A stretch of DNA of 64,000 bases from positions 124,001 to 188,000 of the forward strand of contig NZ_NFJZ01000006.1 of the NCBI RefSeq assembly GCF_002160135.1, given 5' to 3'. This DNA comes from Lachnoclostridium sp. An196. GTDB taxonomy: Bacteria > Bacillota > Clostridia > Lachnospirales > Lachnospiraceae. The translations under genes were made by a program, and so were the position numbers. The notes under the pieces were generated by a model. The model worked only from the letters and a program-made list of their open reading frames with translations, was not told the DNA's origin and made no database searches. Positions 17,961 through 24,948 of this stretch are shown piece by piece (the stretch's first letter is position 1; each line of letters opens with the position of its first letter).

Positions 17961-17987
17961 GGGACATGATACTTTCGTATATGTCCC
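17961..17987 (-). terminator. Terminator after rplS
   Basis: GGGACAT-ATAC...GTAT-CATGTCCC stem followed on the minus strand by TTGTTTTGATTT. It separates the ribosomal transcript from the lepB paralogue. Confidence 0.7.
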
Positions 17988-17996
17988 TCTCAGTAA

Positions 17997-18344
17997 CTAT
18001 TTTACCAGCTCTTTTACCTTTGCTGCTTTACCTACGCGGTCTCTTAAGTAGTTCAGTTTCGCGCGTCTTACTTTACCGCGGCGAACCACTTCTACTTTCT
18101 CCACATTCGGAGAATGCAGCGGCCAGGTCTTCTCCACACCGATTCCGTTGGAATTCTTTCTTACCGTGAAGGTCTCTCTGCTGCTTCCGCCCTGTTTCTT
18201 CAGAACAGTTCCTTCAAATACCTGGATTCTCTCACGGTTTCCCTCTTTGATCTTTGCGTAGACTTTAACCGTATCTCCTACGTTAAAGCTCGGCACTTCC
18301 GCTTTCAGCTGAGCTGCCTCAATATTCTTGATAATATCGTTCAT
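17997..18344 (-). CDS. rplS: 50S ribosomal protein L19
   Basis: 115 residues, normal length. [33 protein letters not shown] and the C-terminal [25 protein letters not shown] are typical of L19, which sits at the 30S-50S interface. AGGAGGAGCAC precedes the ATG. Last gene of the ylxM-to-rplS operon. Confidence 0.98.
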   Translation of the reverse strand: MNDIIKNIEAAQLKAEVPSFNVGDTVKVYAKIKEGNRERIQVFEGTVLKKQGGSSRETFTVRKNSNGIGVEKTWPLHSPNVEKVEVVRRGKVRRAKLNYLRDRVGKAAKVKELVK

Positions 18345-18350
18345 TGTGCT

Positions 18351-18404
18351 CCTCCTTCAATATTGGATGTTCTTAATACGGCCAGCGTAACAGAGGACCA
18401 TCTC
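18351..18404 (-). ncRNA. Candidate L19 leader RNA
   Basis: The stretch between trmD and rplS reads, on the minus strand, GGTCCTCTGTTACGCTGGCC, then GTATTAAGAACATCCAATAT, then GAAGGAGGAG. From memory this resembles the L19 leader element found ahead of rplS in Firmicutes, which lets L19 control its own synthesis. The assignment rests on recall of the motif, not on a covariance search. Confidence 0.5.
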
Positions 18405-18430
18405 TTTTTCTCACAACGCGTTATATTTTA

Positions 18431-19168
18431 TCATACCTCTTCCAGCTTTGCAAGGAATTTTTTATCTTCCTTTGTCAGACTGGCATGTTCCAGAAGATCC
18501 GGCCTTCGCTCTTTCGTACGGATCAGGGACTGCTCCCTTCTCCATTTTTCCACGTTCGCATGATGGCCGGACAGCAGGATTGCCGGAACTTTCTTCCCTC
18601 TCCATTCCTCAGGACGGCTGTACTGGGGATACTCCAGCAGATTGTCATGAAAAGAGTCAAACTCCGCCGACTCCCCATTATGCAGCACTCCGTCCAGAAG
18701 ACGGGATATGGCGTCCATAATCACCAGTGCGGGAAGTTCGCCGCCGGTCAGCACATAGTCTCCGATGGAAACTTCATCCGTCACGATCTCTTCCAGCACC
18801 CGCTCATCGATGCCCTCATAATGTCCGCAAAGAAAAACCAGCTCTTCTTCTCTGGAAAACTCTTCCGCCATACGCTGATTGAAGACCTTTCCCTGGGGCG
18901 TCATATAGAGCACCCTCGGTTTTTTCTCTGAAGAGAGACCGGATACTACAGACTCGTATGCACGGCAGACCGGTTCCGCCTGCATAACCATGCCGGCTCC
19001 TCCCCCATAGGGATAGTCGTCCACCCGGTTATGCTTATTCACAGAAAAATCCCGGATATTTACCGCATTTACGGACAGGAGTCCTTTCTCTACAGCTCTG
19101 CCGGTGATGCTTGTCTGAAATCCGTCCCGGATCATATCCGGAAACAGCGTCAACACATGAAACCTCAT
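18431..19168 (-). CDS. trmD: tRNA (guanine37-N1)-methyltransferase
   Basis: 245 residues. SPOUT-class methyltransferase that makes m1G37, preventing frameshifting. Hallmarks: [11 protein letters not shown], the [13 protein letters not shown] loop, [12 protein letters not shown] and [20 protein letters not shown] (the SAM-binding knot). It overlaps rimM by 4 bases. Confidence 0.98.
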   Translation of the reverse strand: MRFHVLTLFPDMIRDGFQTSITGRAVEKGLLSVNAVNIRDFSVNKHNRVDDYPYGGGAGMVMQAEPVCRAYESVVSGLSSEKKPRVLYMTPQGKVFNQRMAEEFSREEELVFLCGHYEGIDERVLEEIVTDEVSIGDYVLTGGELPALVIMDAISRLLDGVLHNGESAEFDSFHDNLLEYPQYSRPEEWRGKKVPAILLSGHHANVEKWRREQSLIRTKERRPDLLEHASLTKEDKKFLAKLEEV

Positions 19169-19677
19169 AGATCCAGCAGTCCCTCCAGCACGTGCACGCG
19201 CATACGCTTTTCTTCCACATCCACCTCCAGGATGCAGTCCCGGATCGCAGGAAGCAGTATTTCCTTCTCCTGAGAAGTTTTCACCACATAGACGTCATTG
19301 GCGCCGGTCTGAATCACGTCGGTCAGAATTCCCAGCCTTTCTCCGGCATCCGTCACTACCTCCATATCGATCAGATCAGCGATGAAATTTTCATTTTCTT
19401 CCAGCGGAACGGCGTCTTCCCTGGGAATCAGAAGATCCGTACCTTTATATTTCTCTACATCGTTGATATTATCCAGGCCTCTGAATTTCAGGATTACCTG
19501 GTTCTTGAAAAACTTGACCCCCTGGATTTCAAGCGTCCGCTGTCCGCCTTTCGCATCCAGAATCACCTTTTTCAATTCCCTGAAACGCTCCGGATCATCC
19601 GTTGTGGGATACACCTTTACCTCCCCGCGGATTCCATGGGTCGAAGAGATTACGCCTACTCTCAAATACTGTTCCAT
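19165..19677 (-). CDS. rimM: 16S rRNA processing protein RimM
   Basis: 170 residues. N-terminal RimM barrel ([20 protein letters not shown]) and a C-terminal PRC barrel ([22 protein letters not shown]) followed by [19 protein letters not shown]. Needed for 30S head maturation with S19. Overlaps trmD, its usual partner. Confidence 0.97.
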   Translation of the reverse strand: MEQYLRVGVISSTHGIRGEVKVYPTTDDPERFRELKKVILDAKGGQRTLEIQGVKFFKNQVILKFRGLDNINDVEKYKGTDLLIPREDAVPLEENENFIADLIDMEVVTDAGERLGILTDVIQTGANDVYVVKTSQEKEILLPAIRDCILEVDVEEKRMRVHVLEGLLDL

Positions 19678-19702
19678 GTGTATTCTCCCAGTCTGCCGTA
19701 TC

Positions 19703-19933
19703 TTACTGCAGAATCTCTACTACTACTTTTTTCTCGTCTCCGGACGCTGCCGCTTTCACCAGAGAACGGATGGCCTTTGCGATCCGCCCCTGTTTGCCGA
19801 TCACTTTGCCCATATCGCTGGAAGCCACTCTGAGTTCGATCACAGTGGCTTTCTCTGTCTCTTTTTCGGTTACGACGACTTCCTCCGGATGATCTACCAG
19901 CGCTTTCGCAAGCACTTCTACCAGTTCTCTCAT
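19703..19933 (-). CDS. khpA: KH-domain RNA-binding protein KhpA (YlqC)
   Basis: 76 residues. A single KH domain with the [18 protein letters not shown] core (GxxG loop at about 45-48). KhpA with KhpB binds many transcripts and influences cell division and elongation in Firmicutes. Its place between rpsP and rimM is the standard one. Confidence 0.95.
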   Translation of the reverse strand: MRELVEVLAKALVDHPEEVVVTEKETEKATVIELRVASSDMGKVIGKQGRIAKAIRSLVKAAASGDEKKVVVEILQ

Positions 19934-19966
19934 CCTTTCACCTCCAAAGGCTTTTCCGGAAGCTGC

Positions 19967-20212
19967 TTATTTGGTGATACCTGCAAGTTTGAACAGTTTT
20001 CCTACAGTCTCCGTCGGCTGCGCTCCGTTTGCAAGCCATTTCTTTGCTGCCTCTTCATCGATATTAAATACGCTCGGATCCTGATTCGGATCGTAGGTTC
20101 CGATCTCCTCGATAAATCTTCCGTCACGCGGAGATCTGGAATCTGCCACGATTACTCTGTAAAAAGGAGCCTTCTTCTGACCCATTCTTCTCAATCTGAT
20201 TTTTACTGCCAT
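19967..20212 (-). CDS. rpsP: 30S ribosomal protein S16
   Basis: 81 residues. [20 protein letters not shown] and [21 protein letters not shown] are diagnostic. The C-terminus ends after the [19 protein letters not shown] block, as usual. Between ffh and khpA. Confidence 0.98.
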   Translation of the reverse strand: MAVKIRLRRMGQKKAPFYRVIVADSRSPRDGRFIEEIGTYDPNQDPSVFNIDEEAAKKWLANGAQPTETVGKLFKLAGITK

Positions 20213-20273
20213 TGTTCTTTACCTCCGTAAATGAAATAATAATTTGATTTTATTTATATTGTAAAAGAAACGC

Positions 20274-21623
20274 TTAAAACGGCAATTTGCCGAACATTCC
20301 TCTTTTACCTCTTCTTCCGCCCATCATGCCGGGCAGCTGCTTCATCATCTTGCGGCTCTGTTCGAACTGCTTCACCAGACGGTTGACCTCGCTGATATCT
20401 ACGCCCGCGCCTTTTGCGATCCGTCGTTTTCTGGACGGATTCAAAATGTCAGGATTCTGACGTTCCTTTTTCGTCATAGAAAGGATGATCGCCTCGATCC
20501 GCGCCATCTTCTTCTCATCCATGGCGTCTTCAATCTGTTTCATCTGGGCTCCGCCCATACCCGGCATCATGGAAAGCAGGCTGCTGATACCGCCCATCTT
20601 CTTCATCTGGTTCATGCTTTCCAGATAATCTTCAAAATCAAACTGGTTCTTTTTCAGCTTCTGAACCATCTGTTTGGATTTTTCTTCGTCGATATTTTCC
20701 TGTGCTTTCTCGATCATAGTGAGAATATCGCCCATGCCCAGGATACGGGACGCCATACGATCCGGATGAAACTGCTCCAGATCCGACAGCTTCTCGCCCA
20801 TACCCACGTACAGGATCGGCTTGCCCGTCACCGCACGGATGGAAAGCGCCGCGCCGCCTCTGGTATCGCCGTCCAGCTTGGTCAGGATCACTCCGTCTAT
20901 ACCGACTTTTTCAGAGAAGGCAGAAGCCACATTGACCGCATCCTGACCGGTCATGGAATCTACTACCAGGACCGTCTCCGTCACGTCTACGTTTTCCTTG
21001 ATTTCGATCAGCTCGTTCATCATATCTTCATCGATATGAAGCCGTCCTGCTGTATCCAGAATCACCACGCTCATGCCGTTGGACTTCGCATGTTCCACGG
21101 CTGCTTTCGCGATATTGACCGGCTTGTGCTGATCTCCCATGGAAAAGACTTCCACGCCCTGCTTCTCGCCGTTGACCTGAAGCTGCTTGATCGCTGCCGG
21201 ACGATACACATCGCAGGCTGCCAGCAGGACCTTGCGTCCTTTGATCTTAAACTTCCCGGCCAGCTTCGCCGCAGTCGTCGTCTTACCTGCGCCCTGAAGA
21301 CCGGTCATCATGATAACGGTAATCTCATTGGAGGGTTTCAGGCGGATCTCCTCCGCAGTCCCCATCAGCCGGATCATCTCTTCATGAACGATCTTGATCA
21401 CCGTCTGTCCCGGAGTCAGGCTTTCCAGCACATCCGTGCCCACCGCGCGCTCCTCCACGGCCTTGATGAACTGTTTCACCACCTTGAAGCTGACGTCAGC
21501 CTCAAGAAGAGCCAGCTTGACCTCTTTCAGGGCGGCTTTCACATCCGCCTCCGTCAACCTGCCTTTGCCCCTCAGGTTCTTAAATACGTTCTGTAATTTT
21601 TCCGATAAACTGTCAAATGCCAT
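20274..21623 (-). CDS. ffh: Signal recognition particle protein Ffh
   Basis: 449 residues. N domain, then the GTPase G domain with GLQGAGKTTTAAKL (about 107-120), DTAGRLHIDEDM, TKLDGDTRGGAAL, and a C-terminal methionine-rich M domain (MMPGMGGAQMKQIEDAM...GAGVDISEVNRLVKQFEQ) that binds SRP RNA and signal sequences. It starts 1 base after the ylxM stop. No SRP RNA gene was recognised in this window. Confidence 0.98.
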   Translation of the reverse strand: MAFDSLSEKLQNVFKNLRGKGRLTEADVKAALKEVKLALLEADVSFKVVKQFIKAVEERAVGTDVLESLTPGQTVIKIVHEEMIRLMGTAEEIRLKPSNEITVIMMTGLQGAGKTTTAAKLAGKFKIKGRKVLLAACDVYRPAAIKQLQVNGEKQGVEVFSMGDQHKPVNIAKAAVEHAKSNGMSVVILDTAGRLHIDEDMMNELIEIKENVDVTETVLVVDSMTGQDAVNVASAFSEKVGIDGVILTKLDGDTRGGAALSIRAVTGKPILYVGMGEKLSDLEQFHPDRMASRILGMGDILTMIEKAQENIDEEKSKQMVQKLKKNQFDFEDYLESMNQMKKMGGISSLLSMMPGMGGAQMKQIEDAMDEKKMARIEAIILSMTKKERQNPDILNPSRKRRIAKGAGVDISEVNRLVKQFEQSRKMMKQLPGMMGGRRGKRGMFGKLPF

Positions 21624-21959
21624 CTAAAGCTCCTCCAGTATTCTGGCAGATATCTTCTCGATCTCCTCCATATCAGGATCTGATTCCCGCGTCTTCGCGA
21701 TCTTCCTGATCTCTCCGACTTTTTCTTTGAGACTCACGAATTTCTCCACCAGATGCAGCTTTTCTTCGTATCCGTTCAGCAGCCGGCTGCACCGTTTGAC
21801 CATGTCGTGCACGCCCTGACGGCTGATACCCAGTTCGTCCGCGATCTCGCTCAGCGAATAGTCGTTCAGCACCACATCTTCATAGACTCTCTTCTGATGC
21901 TCGGTCAGCAGTTCGCCATAGAAATCATACAAAAGCGTCTGCTCCAGTATCTTCTCCAT
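21624..21959 (-). CDS. ylxM: YlxM-family putative SRP-associated DNA-binding protein
   Basis: 111 residues from the ATG at 21959 (AGGGTGAT upstream); the longer frame lies over the promoter and is rejected. A sigma-70 region-4-like helix-turn-helix is seen ([24 protein letters not shown]). YlxM co-occurs with ffh and stimulates SRP in streptococci. First gene of the ffh-rpsP-rplS operon. Confidence 0.93.
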   Translation of the reverse strand: MEKILEQTLLYDFYGELLTEHQKRVYEDVVLNDYSLSEIADELGISRQGVHDMVKRCSRLLNGYEEKLHLVEKFVSLKEKVGEIRKIAKTRESDPDMEEIEKISARILEEL

Positions 21960-21975
21960 CGCTATCACCCTGGTT

Positions 21976-22004
21976 ATATTACACGAAAGGGAGAACGGTG
22001 TCAA
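21976..22004 (-). promoter_or_regulatory. Strong promoter of ylxM-ffh-rpsP-rplS operon
   Basis: TTGACA (22004-21999), 17 bases, TAATAT (21981-21976). The transcription start should be about 8-10 bases upstream of the ylxM ATG, leaving a very short leader. Confidence 0.75.
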
Positions 22005-22076
22005 GTATTTTTTCTTTACAAACATGTGTTCGTTCTATAAATTGTTCCGTCGACGCCTAAAAATCAAGGATTCCGC

Positions 22077-22105
22077 TTGCGCCCCGCCGCCAGATGTGCT
22101 ATATT
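22077..22105 (+). promoter_or_regulatory. Promoter of candidate antitoxin RNA
   Basis: TTGCGC (22077-22082), 17 bases, TATATT (22100-22105) preceded by TGC (extended -10). It points at a roughly 100-base non-coding stretch that ends in a hairpin and T-run. Confidence 0.5.
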
Positions 22106-22111
22106 GATAAT

Positions 22112-22210
22112 AGAAAAGGGGAAAACAACCGCCCACAAGGGGTTGACCTTTTACAAAATGGTTATAGAATTACCACCCTGCTACTGGTCAAAGTTTTGGG
22201 GTGGTTTTCT
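22112..22210 (+). ncRNA. Candidate RatA-like antisense antitoxin RNA
   Basis: About 100 bases between a plausible promoter (-10 at 22100) and a plus-strand terminator: ACCACCC (22172-22178) pairs with GGGTGGT (22199-22205), followed by TTTTCT. No convincing protein frame lies within. It converges on the holin-like toxin gene at 22223-22312, whose mRNA should run through this region to a hairpin at 22126-22145. That 3'-to-3' overlap is the arrangement of txpA/ratA type I toxin-antitoxin pairs. Both ends are inferred. Confidence 0.5.
22126..22145 (-). terminator. Candidate terminator of toxin mRNA
   Basis: On the minus strand CAACC...GGTTG closes a small hairpin followed by TTTTCCCC. It lies about 80 bases beyond the toxin stop, inside the region transcribed on the opposite strand. 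Confidence 0.4.
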
Positions 22211-22222
22211 ATGCTTAAAACA

Positions 22223-22312
22223 CTACTTGATAAACGTAAATACGAATGTCAGCAATGCCAGGATGAACATTCCAAAAGCCATAAGGTCTTTAAAATCATA
22301 TTCTGTTTTCAC
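22223..22312 (-). CDS. Holin-like type I toxin peptide (Hol_Tox-like)
   Basis: 29 residues: VKTEYDFKDLMAFGMF then ILALLTFVFTFIK. A short polar head precedes one hydrophobic membrane helix with the AFGMF..LALLTF pattern of the putative holin-like toxin family (TxpA/BsrG relatives), which depolarise the membrane. The start is GTG; an in-frame stop lies two codons upstream, so no longer form exists. No strong ribosome site is visible, and a small hairpin (CGAG-TTTTG-CTCG) just upstream may hide the start, as is common in type I toxins. A TATAAT lies at 22362-22357. Confidence 0.72.
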   Translation of the reverse strand: MKTEYDFKDLMAFGMFILALLTFVFTFIK

Positions 22313-22356
22313 GGTTCATAACGAGCAAAACTCGCGTTTGTTTTCTCTACCCTATA

Positions 22357-22362
22357 ATTATA
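22357..22362 (-). promoter_or_regulatory. -10 box of holin-like toxin gene
   Basis: A perfect TATAAT on the minus strand, about 45 bases before the GTG. No good -35 lies at 17 bases; TTGTCA is 21 bases away. Moderate support only. Confidence 0.45.
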
Positions 22363-22448
22363 CCCTTGAGACAGCATTGAATTTGACAACAAGAGAAAAG
22401 CCGCTGACGGCCTGATTATTTCAATCAGCACAACCAACGACCACGTTC

Positions 22449-22494
22449 AAGTAGAGCGGGAAATCTGAACACTCTTGATTTCGCCACTCTACTT
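22449..22494. repeat. Long imperfect inverted repeat
   Basis: AAGTAGAG-cGG-GAAATC (22449-22465) pairs with GATTTC-gCCa-CTCTACTT (22477-22494) around an 11-base loop. There is no T-run on either side, so it is not a standard terminator. It lies just downstream of the broken regulator gene and may be an end or relic of a small mobile element. Nothing else is recognisable between the toxin promoter and 22511. Confidence 0.5.
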
Positions 22495-22511
22495 ACTTTC
22501 AAAGATCAGTA

Positions 22512-22703
22512 TTATTCCTCCGCAGCTTTCGATTCTTCCGGACTGAAACGGATAAATTTCCTATGATCCGGGAGAAACTCATTGCTCTCCCCTGTATAAA
22601 TCTTCGGTCTGCACAGCCGAAGCGCCTCCGTCCCTTTTCCAAAACTCCGGATCAACATGTGCTCACTCAGAAAGTCGTTTATGATCTCACTATTCAGTTT
22701 CAT
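22512..22703 (-). pseudogene. Remnant of a PucR-type transcriptional regulator
   Basis: 63 residues. The first 47 (MKLNSEIINDFLSEHMLIRS, FGKGTEALRLCRPKIYTGES, NEFLPDH) look like the extreme N-terminus of PucR-family regulators, which are normally 400-550 residues; the expected HxYIA continuation is replaced by RKFIRFSPEESKAAEE and a stop. An internal deletion is the simplest reading. The gene keeps a good ribosome site (GGGAGGGAGAGG) and promoter (22756-22784), so a short peptide may still be made. A real small protein cannot be excluded. Confidence 0.45.
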
Positions 22704-22755
22704 GGGCCCCTCTCCCTCCCTGCAAACTAAACGGTTTTTTCATATTCTCAATAAT

Positions 22756-22784
22756 ACTTTACGACGGAAGTTGTTCTCTGTCAA
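22756..22784 (-). promoter_or_regulatory. Promoter upstream of PucR remnant
   Basis: TTGACA (22784-22779), 17 bases, TAAAGT (22761-22756), about 50 bases upstream of the ATG. Confidence 0.5.
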
Positions 22785-22930
22785 TTCGTATATTTTATAT
22801 GGTTTTTCCCATGGTTTTTTGTACAAAAATGTCAATATACCCACTGACAGCTGATGAAATATATAAATAGGGCTAGCTGCAGCGCCGGCATTTTGATACA
22901 ATTAAAAAAAGAGTTTTGAAAGGGTGTAAA

Positions 22931-23593
22931 ATGGAAAATCAGGTGATTTATGAAAATGAAAGCGGTATTTTTACATGCGACGAAGAGGGGCTGCTTTTAA
23001 GATACGAGTGCAGTCCGGAAAACCGGTTGGAGCTGAGCGACTGCACTGAAAAATTCAGTATTTTCGGACAGGATTGGCAGCATGAGAACAGAAAAGACAA
23101 ATCGATCCGGAAGCTGGTGATACCATCCGGCGTAAAGCAGATCGGCAGCTGTTCTTCCGCTTATCACGAAGAGGGAGATGTGTCGTTCAAGGATTATGTG
23201 GTGCGGGATGAAATCATATTCCCGGATAGCCTGAAAATAATCGGTGTGTCTGTATTCTGGAGCGCCATGCTGCCGGAAGTAAAGTTTTCATCAGCACTGA
23301 GCGTTGTAGGCGCAACTTCTTTTTTCCATGCCAGAATCTGTAAACTGATCCTTTCTTCCGATATAAAACCGATATACGGGTATTATTACAGCGACCAGGC
23401 GCATCCGTATTTTAAAGATATCCCGGGACAGGGGGCTGTCGAGATAACAGAAAACGAGCTGCTGGAGCAGTATCTTTGCTTTGGAGGCCGACAATTTAAA
23501 TACGCCCATATTGATACGCTGATGGTTCCTGATGGATACGAATATATGTCCTTATTGTCCGAGTCAGATATCGGAAAACTGATTAAATATTAA
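22931..23593 (+). CDS. Small leucine-rich-repeat (LRR_5/BspA-like) protein
   Basis: 220 residues from the ATG at 22931, set by AAAGGGTG; the TTG at 22916 is part of that site. Degenerate LRR_5 units are visible (SIRKLVIPSGVKQIGS; EIIFPDSLKIIGVSVFWSA; EVKFSSALSVVGATSFFHA; KLILSSDIKPIYG). There is no signal peptide or anchor, so it is cytoplasmic. It is the only plus-strand gene near the minus-strand island, whose LRR proteins it resembles; it may be a divergent paralogue or effector. No function can be assigned. Confidence 0.72.
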   Translation: MENQVIYENESGIFTCDEEGLLLRYECSPENRLELSDCTEKFSIFGQDWQHENRKDKSIRKLVIPSGVKQIGSCSSAYHEEGDVSFKDYVVRDEIIFPDSLKIIGVSVFWSAMLPEVKFSSALSVVGATSFFHARICKLILSSDIKPIYGYYYSDQAHPYFKDIPGQGAVEITENELLEQYLCFGGRQFKYAHIDTLMVPDGYEYMSLLSESDIGKLIKY

Positions 23594-23595
23594 GA

Positions 23596-23629
23596 ACATA
23601 AATAAAAACATAAATAAACATAAATAAAA
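23596..23629. repeat. Three short tandem repeats, ACATAAATAA(AA)
   Basis: Three consecutive copies of ACATAAATAA(AA) separate the small LRR gene from the end of the EcsC gene. AT-rich and without coding potential; they mark one edge of the island. Confidence 0.6.
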
Positions 23630-23666
23630 TATTTTTCCTTGCACCCAGCCCGTAAATGAACAAGTT

Positions 23667-24497
23667 TTATTTTTCTATGCGATTTGTATTCTGCTTTGCG
23701 ATCATACCCAGCAGATACCTTTTATGATATCTGATCTGTACATACTTCATGATTCTTCGATAATATACCGGATTTCCCGCGCCGCCCAGGAGTCCTACTA
23801 CCGGCAGTCCCTGAATAAATTTAAGCAGAAGCATATCTGCTGCAAAAGCCTTCGCAGTCCGGTCTGTCTGCTCTTGCAGCAAGTTTTTTGCCTCTTCTGC
23901 CGAAGGGAGTGCGGCACACATGGCATCCACCTCCCTGTCGGCACGAATCCTCTCTTCTCCCCGGCTAAGAGACGCTTCCATCATCTTCAGGATAAAAAGA
24001 CGCTCCTGCGGACTGTCATAATCAAATCCATAGTGCAGCGCCGCTTCATAGGCTCCTTTCATCAGCATCCCGATAAAAATCACGATATCAGGAAGCCCGA
24101 TCCCCAGAAGTCCCAGACCGGCTCCTTCCACCGTAGTAAGCGCCATATTGCGCAGATCCGCCGCTCCTGCGGCTTTCCTCATTCTTCTCAGTTCCCTGCG
24201 GTTTCCTTTCAACTCTACCGCATATGCCTGTATCTCATGGTCTTTCTGAAGTTCTTCTTTATCATAGGTCTTTTCGATCAGCGTATTCCCATGCTGAAAT
24301 ACCACAGAAAAAGCTTTGCAGAACGCCTTTTCCAGACTTACGCGCACTTTTTCAGGCACTTTGGTCTCCAGTGCCTTTTTCCACTCCGGCGGTTCCTGTT
24401 TCTCTGCGGATCTTTCCAGACGCCTTTCCCGCTTCTCCAGTTGTTCCAGTTCTTTCTGCAAAGCGGCCAGAAGCCGCCGGTCAGGATGTGCTCCCAT
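23667..24497 (-). CDS. EcsC-family protein
   Basis: 276 residues. A charged, coiled-coil N-terminus (about 10-50) is followed by the EcsC region: ALTTVEGAGLGLLGIGLPDIVIFIGMLMKGAYEAALHYGFDYDSPQE (read in parts, about 120-167) and a second Gly-rich hydrophobic hairpin (LLKFIQGLPVVGLLGGAGN, about 227-245). EcsC proteins occur with ABC exporters, but none is here. It is the last gene of the island transcript, 30 bases after the DUF1810 gene; the hydrophobic hairpins suggest membrane association. Confidence 0.78.
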   Translation of the reverse strand: MGAHPDRRLLAALQKELEQLEKRERRLERSAEKQEPPEWKKALETKVPEKVRVSLEKAFCKAFSVVFQHGNTLIEKTYDKEELQKDHEIQAYAVELKGNRRELRRMRKAAGAADLRNMALTTVEGAGLGLLGIGLPDIVIFIGMLMKGAYEAALHYGFDYDSPQERLFILKMMEASLSRGEERIRADREVDAMCAALPSAEEAKNLLQEQTDRTAKAFAADMLLLKFIQGLPVVGLLGGAGNPVYYRRIMKYVQIRYHKRYLLGMIAKQNTNRIEK

Positions 24498-24527
24498 CTT
24501 TGACTGTTCCTTTCTTTCCGGAAATCT

Positions 24528-24944
24528 TTATATTTTTCTCAGCAGCTGCAAGGTCCGTTCGTCCCGCTTCCCGCCAAAATATTTGTCAAGCACCTTCCGG
24601 AACACCTCCTGCTCCGGCGCGGCGGCTTCAAACAGCGTCATGGAAGACCGCAGCTTCATGTCATCCGGATATCCGAACACTTCGTGGGCGTCGTCCGTCT
24701 CCAGATCCAGTAGCGCTCCGGATATTTCCAGCAGACGGCCGCCCAGCACCTGGTCCGTCATATAGTCCTTCGCCTCCTGCAAATCGGCGATGGCGTAATA
24801 CTGCGCCGTACTGCTCATTCCCAGTCCCGCGATCTGCGGAAATATATACCACATCCAATGGCTGCGTTTCCGGCCGGTTTTTATCTCCTTCAAAGCCTGC
24901 CCGTAAGAATCTTCCTGCGCCGCGTAAAATCGTTCCAGGCTCAT
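24528..24944 (-). CDS. DUF1810-family protein
   Basis: 138 residues from the ATG at 24944 (AAGGAT site; the start lies 4 bases after the preceding stop). The family signature is clear: LERFYAAQEDSYGQALKEIK, RKSHWMWYIFPQ-type motif (RSHWMWYIFPQIAGLGMS) and VLGGRLLEISGALL. No biochemical role is established for DUF1810. Here it follows an LRR gene and lies in a set rich in ADP-ribose enzymes, which suggests, but does not show, a nucleotide-related role. Confidence 0.85.
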   Translation of the reverse strand: MSLERFYAAQEDSYGQALKEIKTGRKRSHWMWYIFPQIAGLGMSSTAQYYAIADLQEAKDYMTDQVLGGRLLEISGALLDLETDDAHEVFGYPDDMKLRSSMTLFEAAAPEQEVFRKVLDKYFGGKRDERTLQLLRKI

Positions 24945-24948
24945 GCGA

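Noticed and set aside
22026-22500. tRNA, CRISPR or IS element in the non-coding stretch
   Set aside because: No cloverleaf, repeat-spacer pattern or transposase fragment is visible; the stretch is better explained by the toxin locus and a hairpin.
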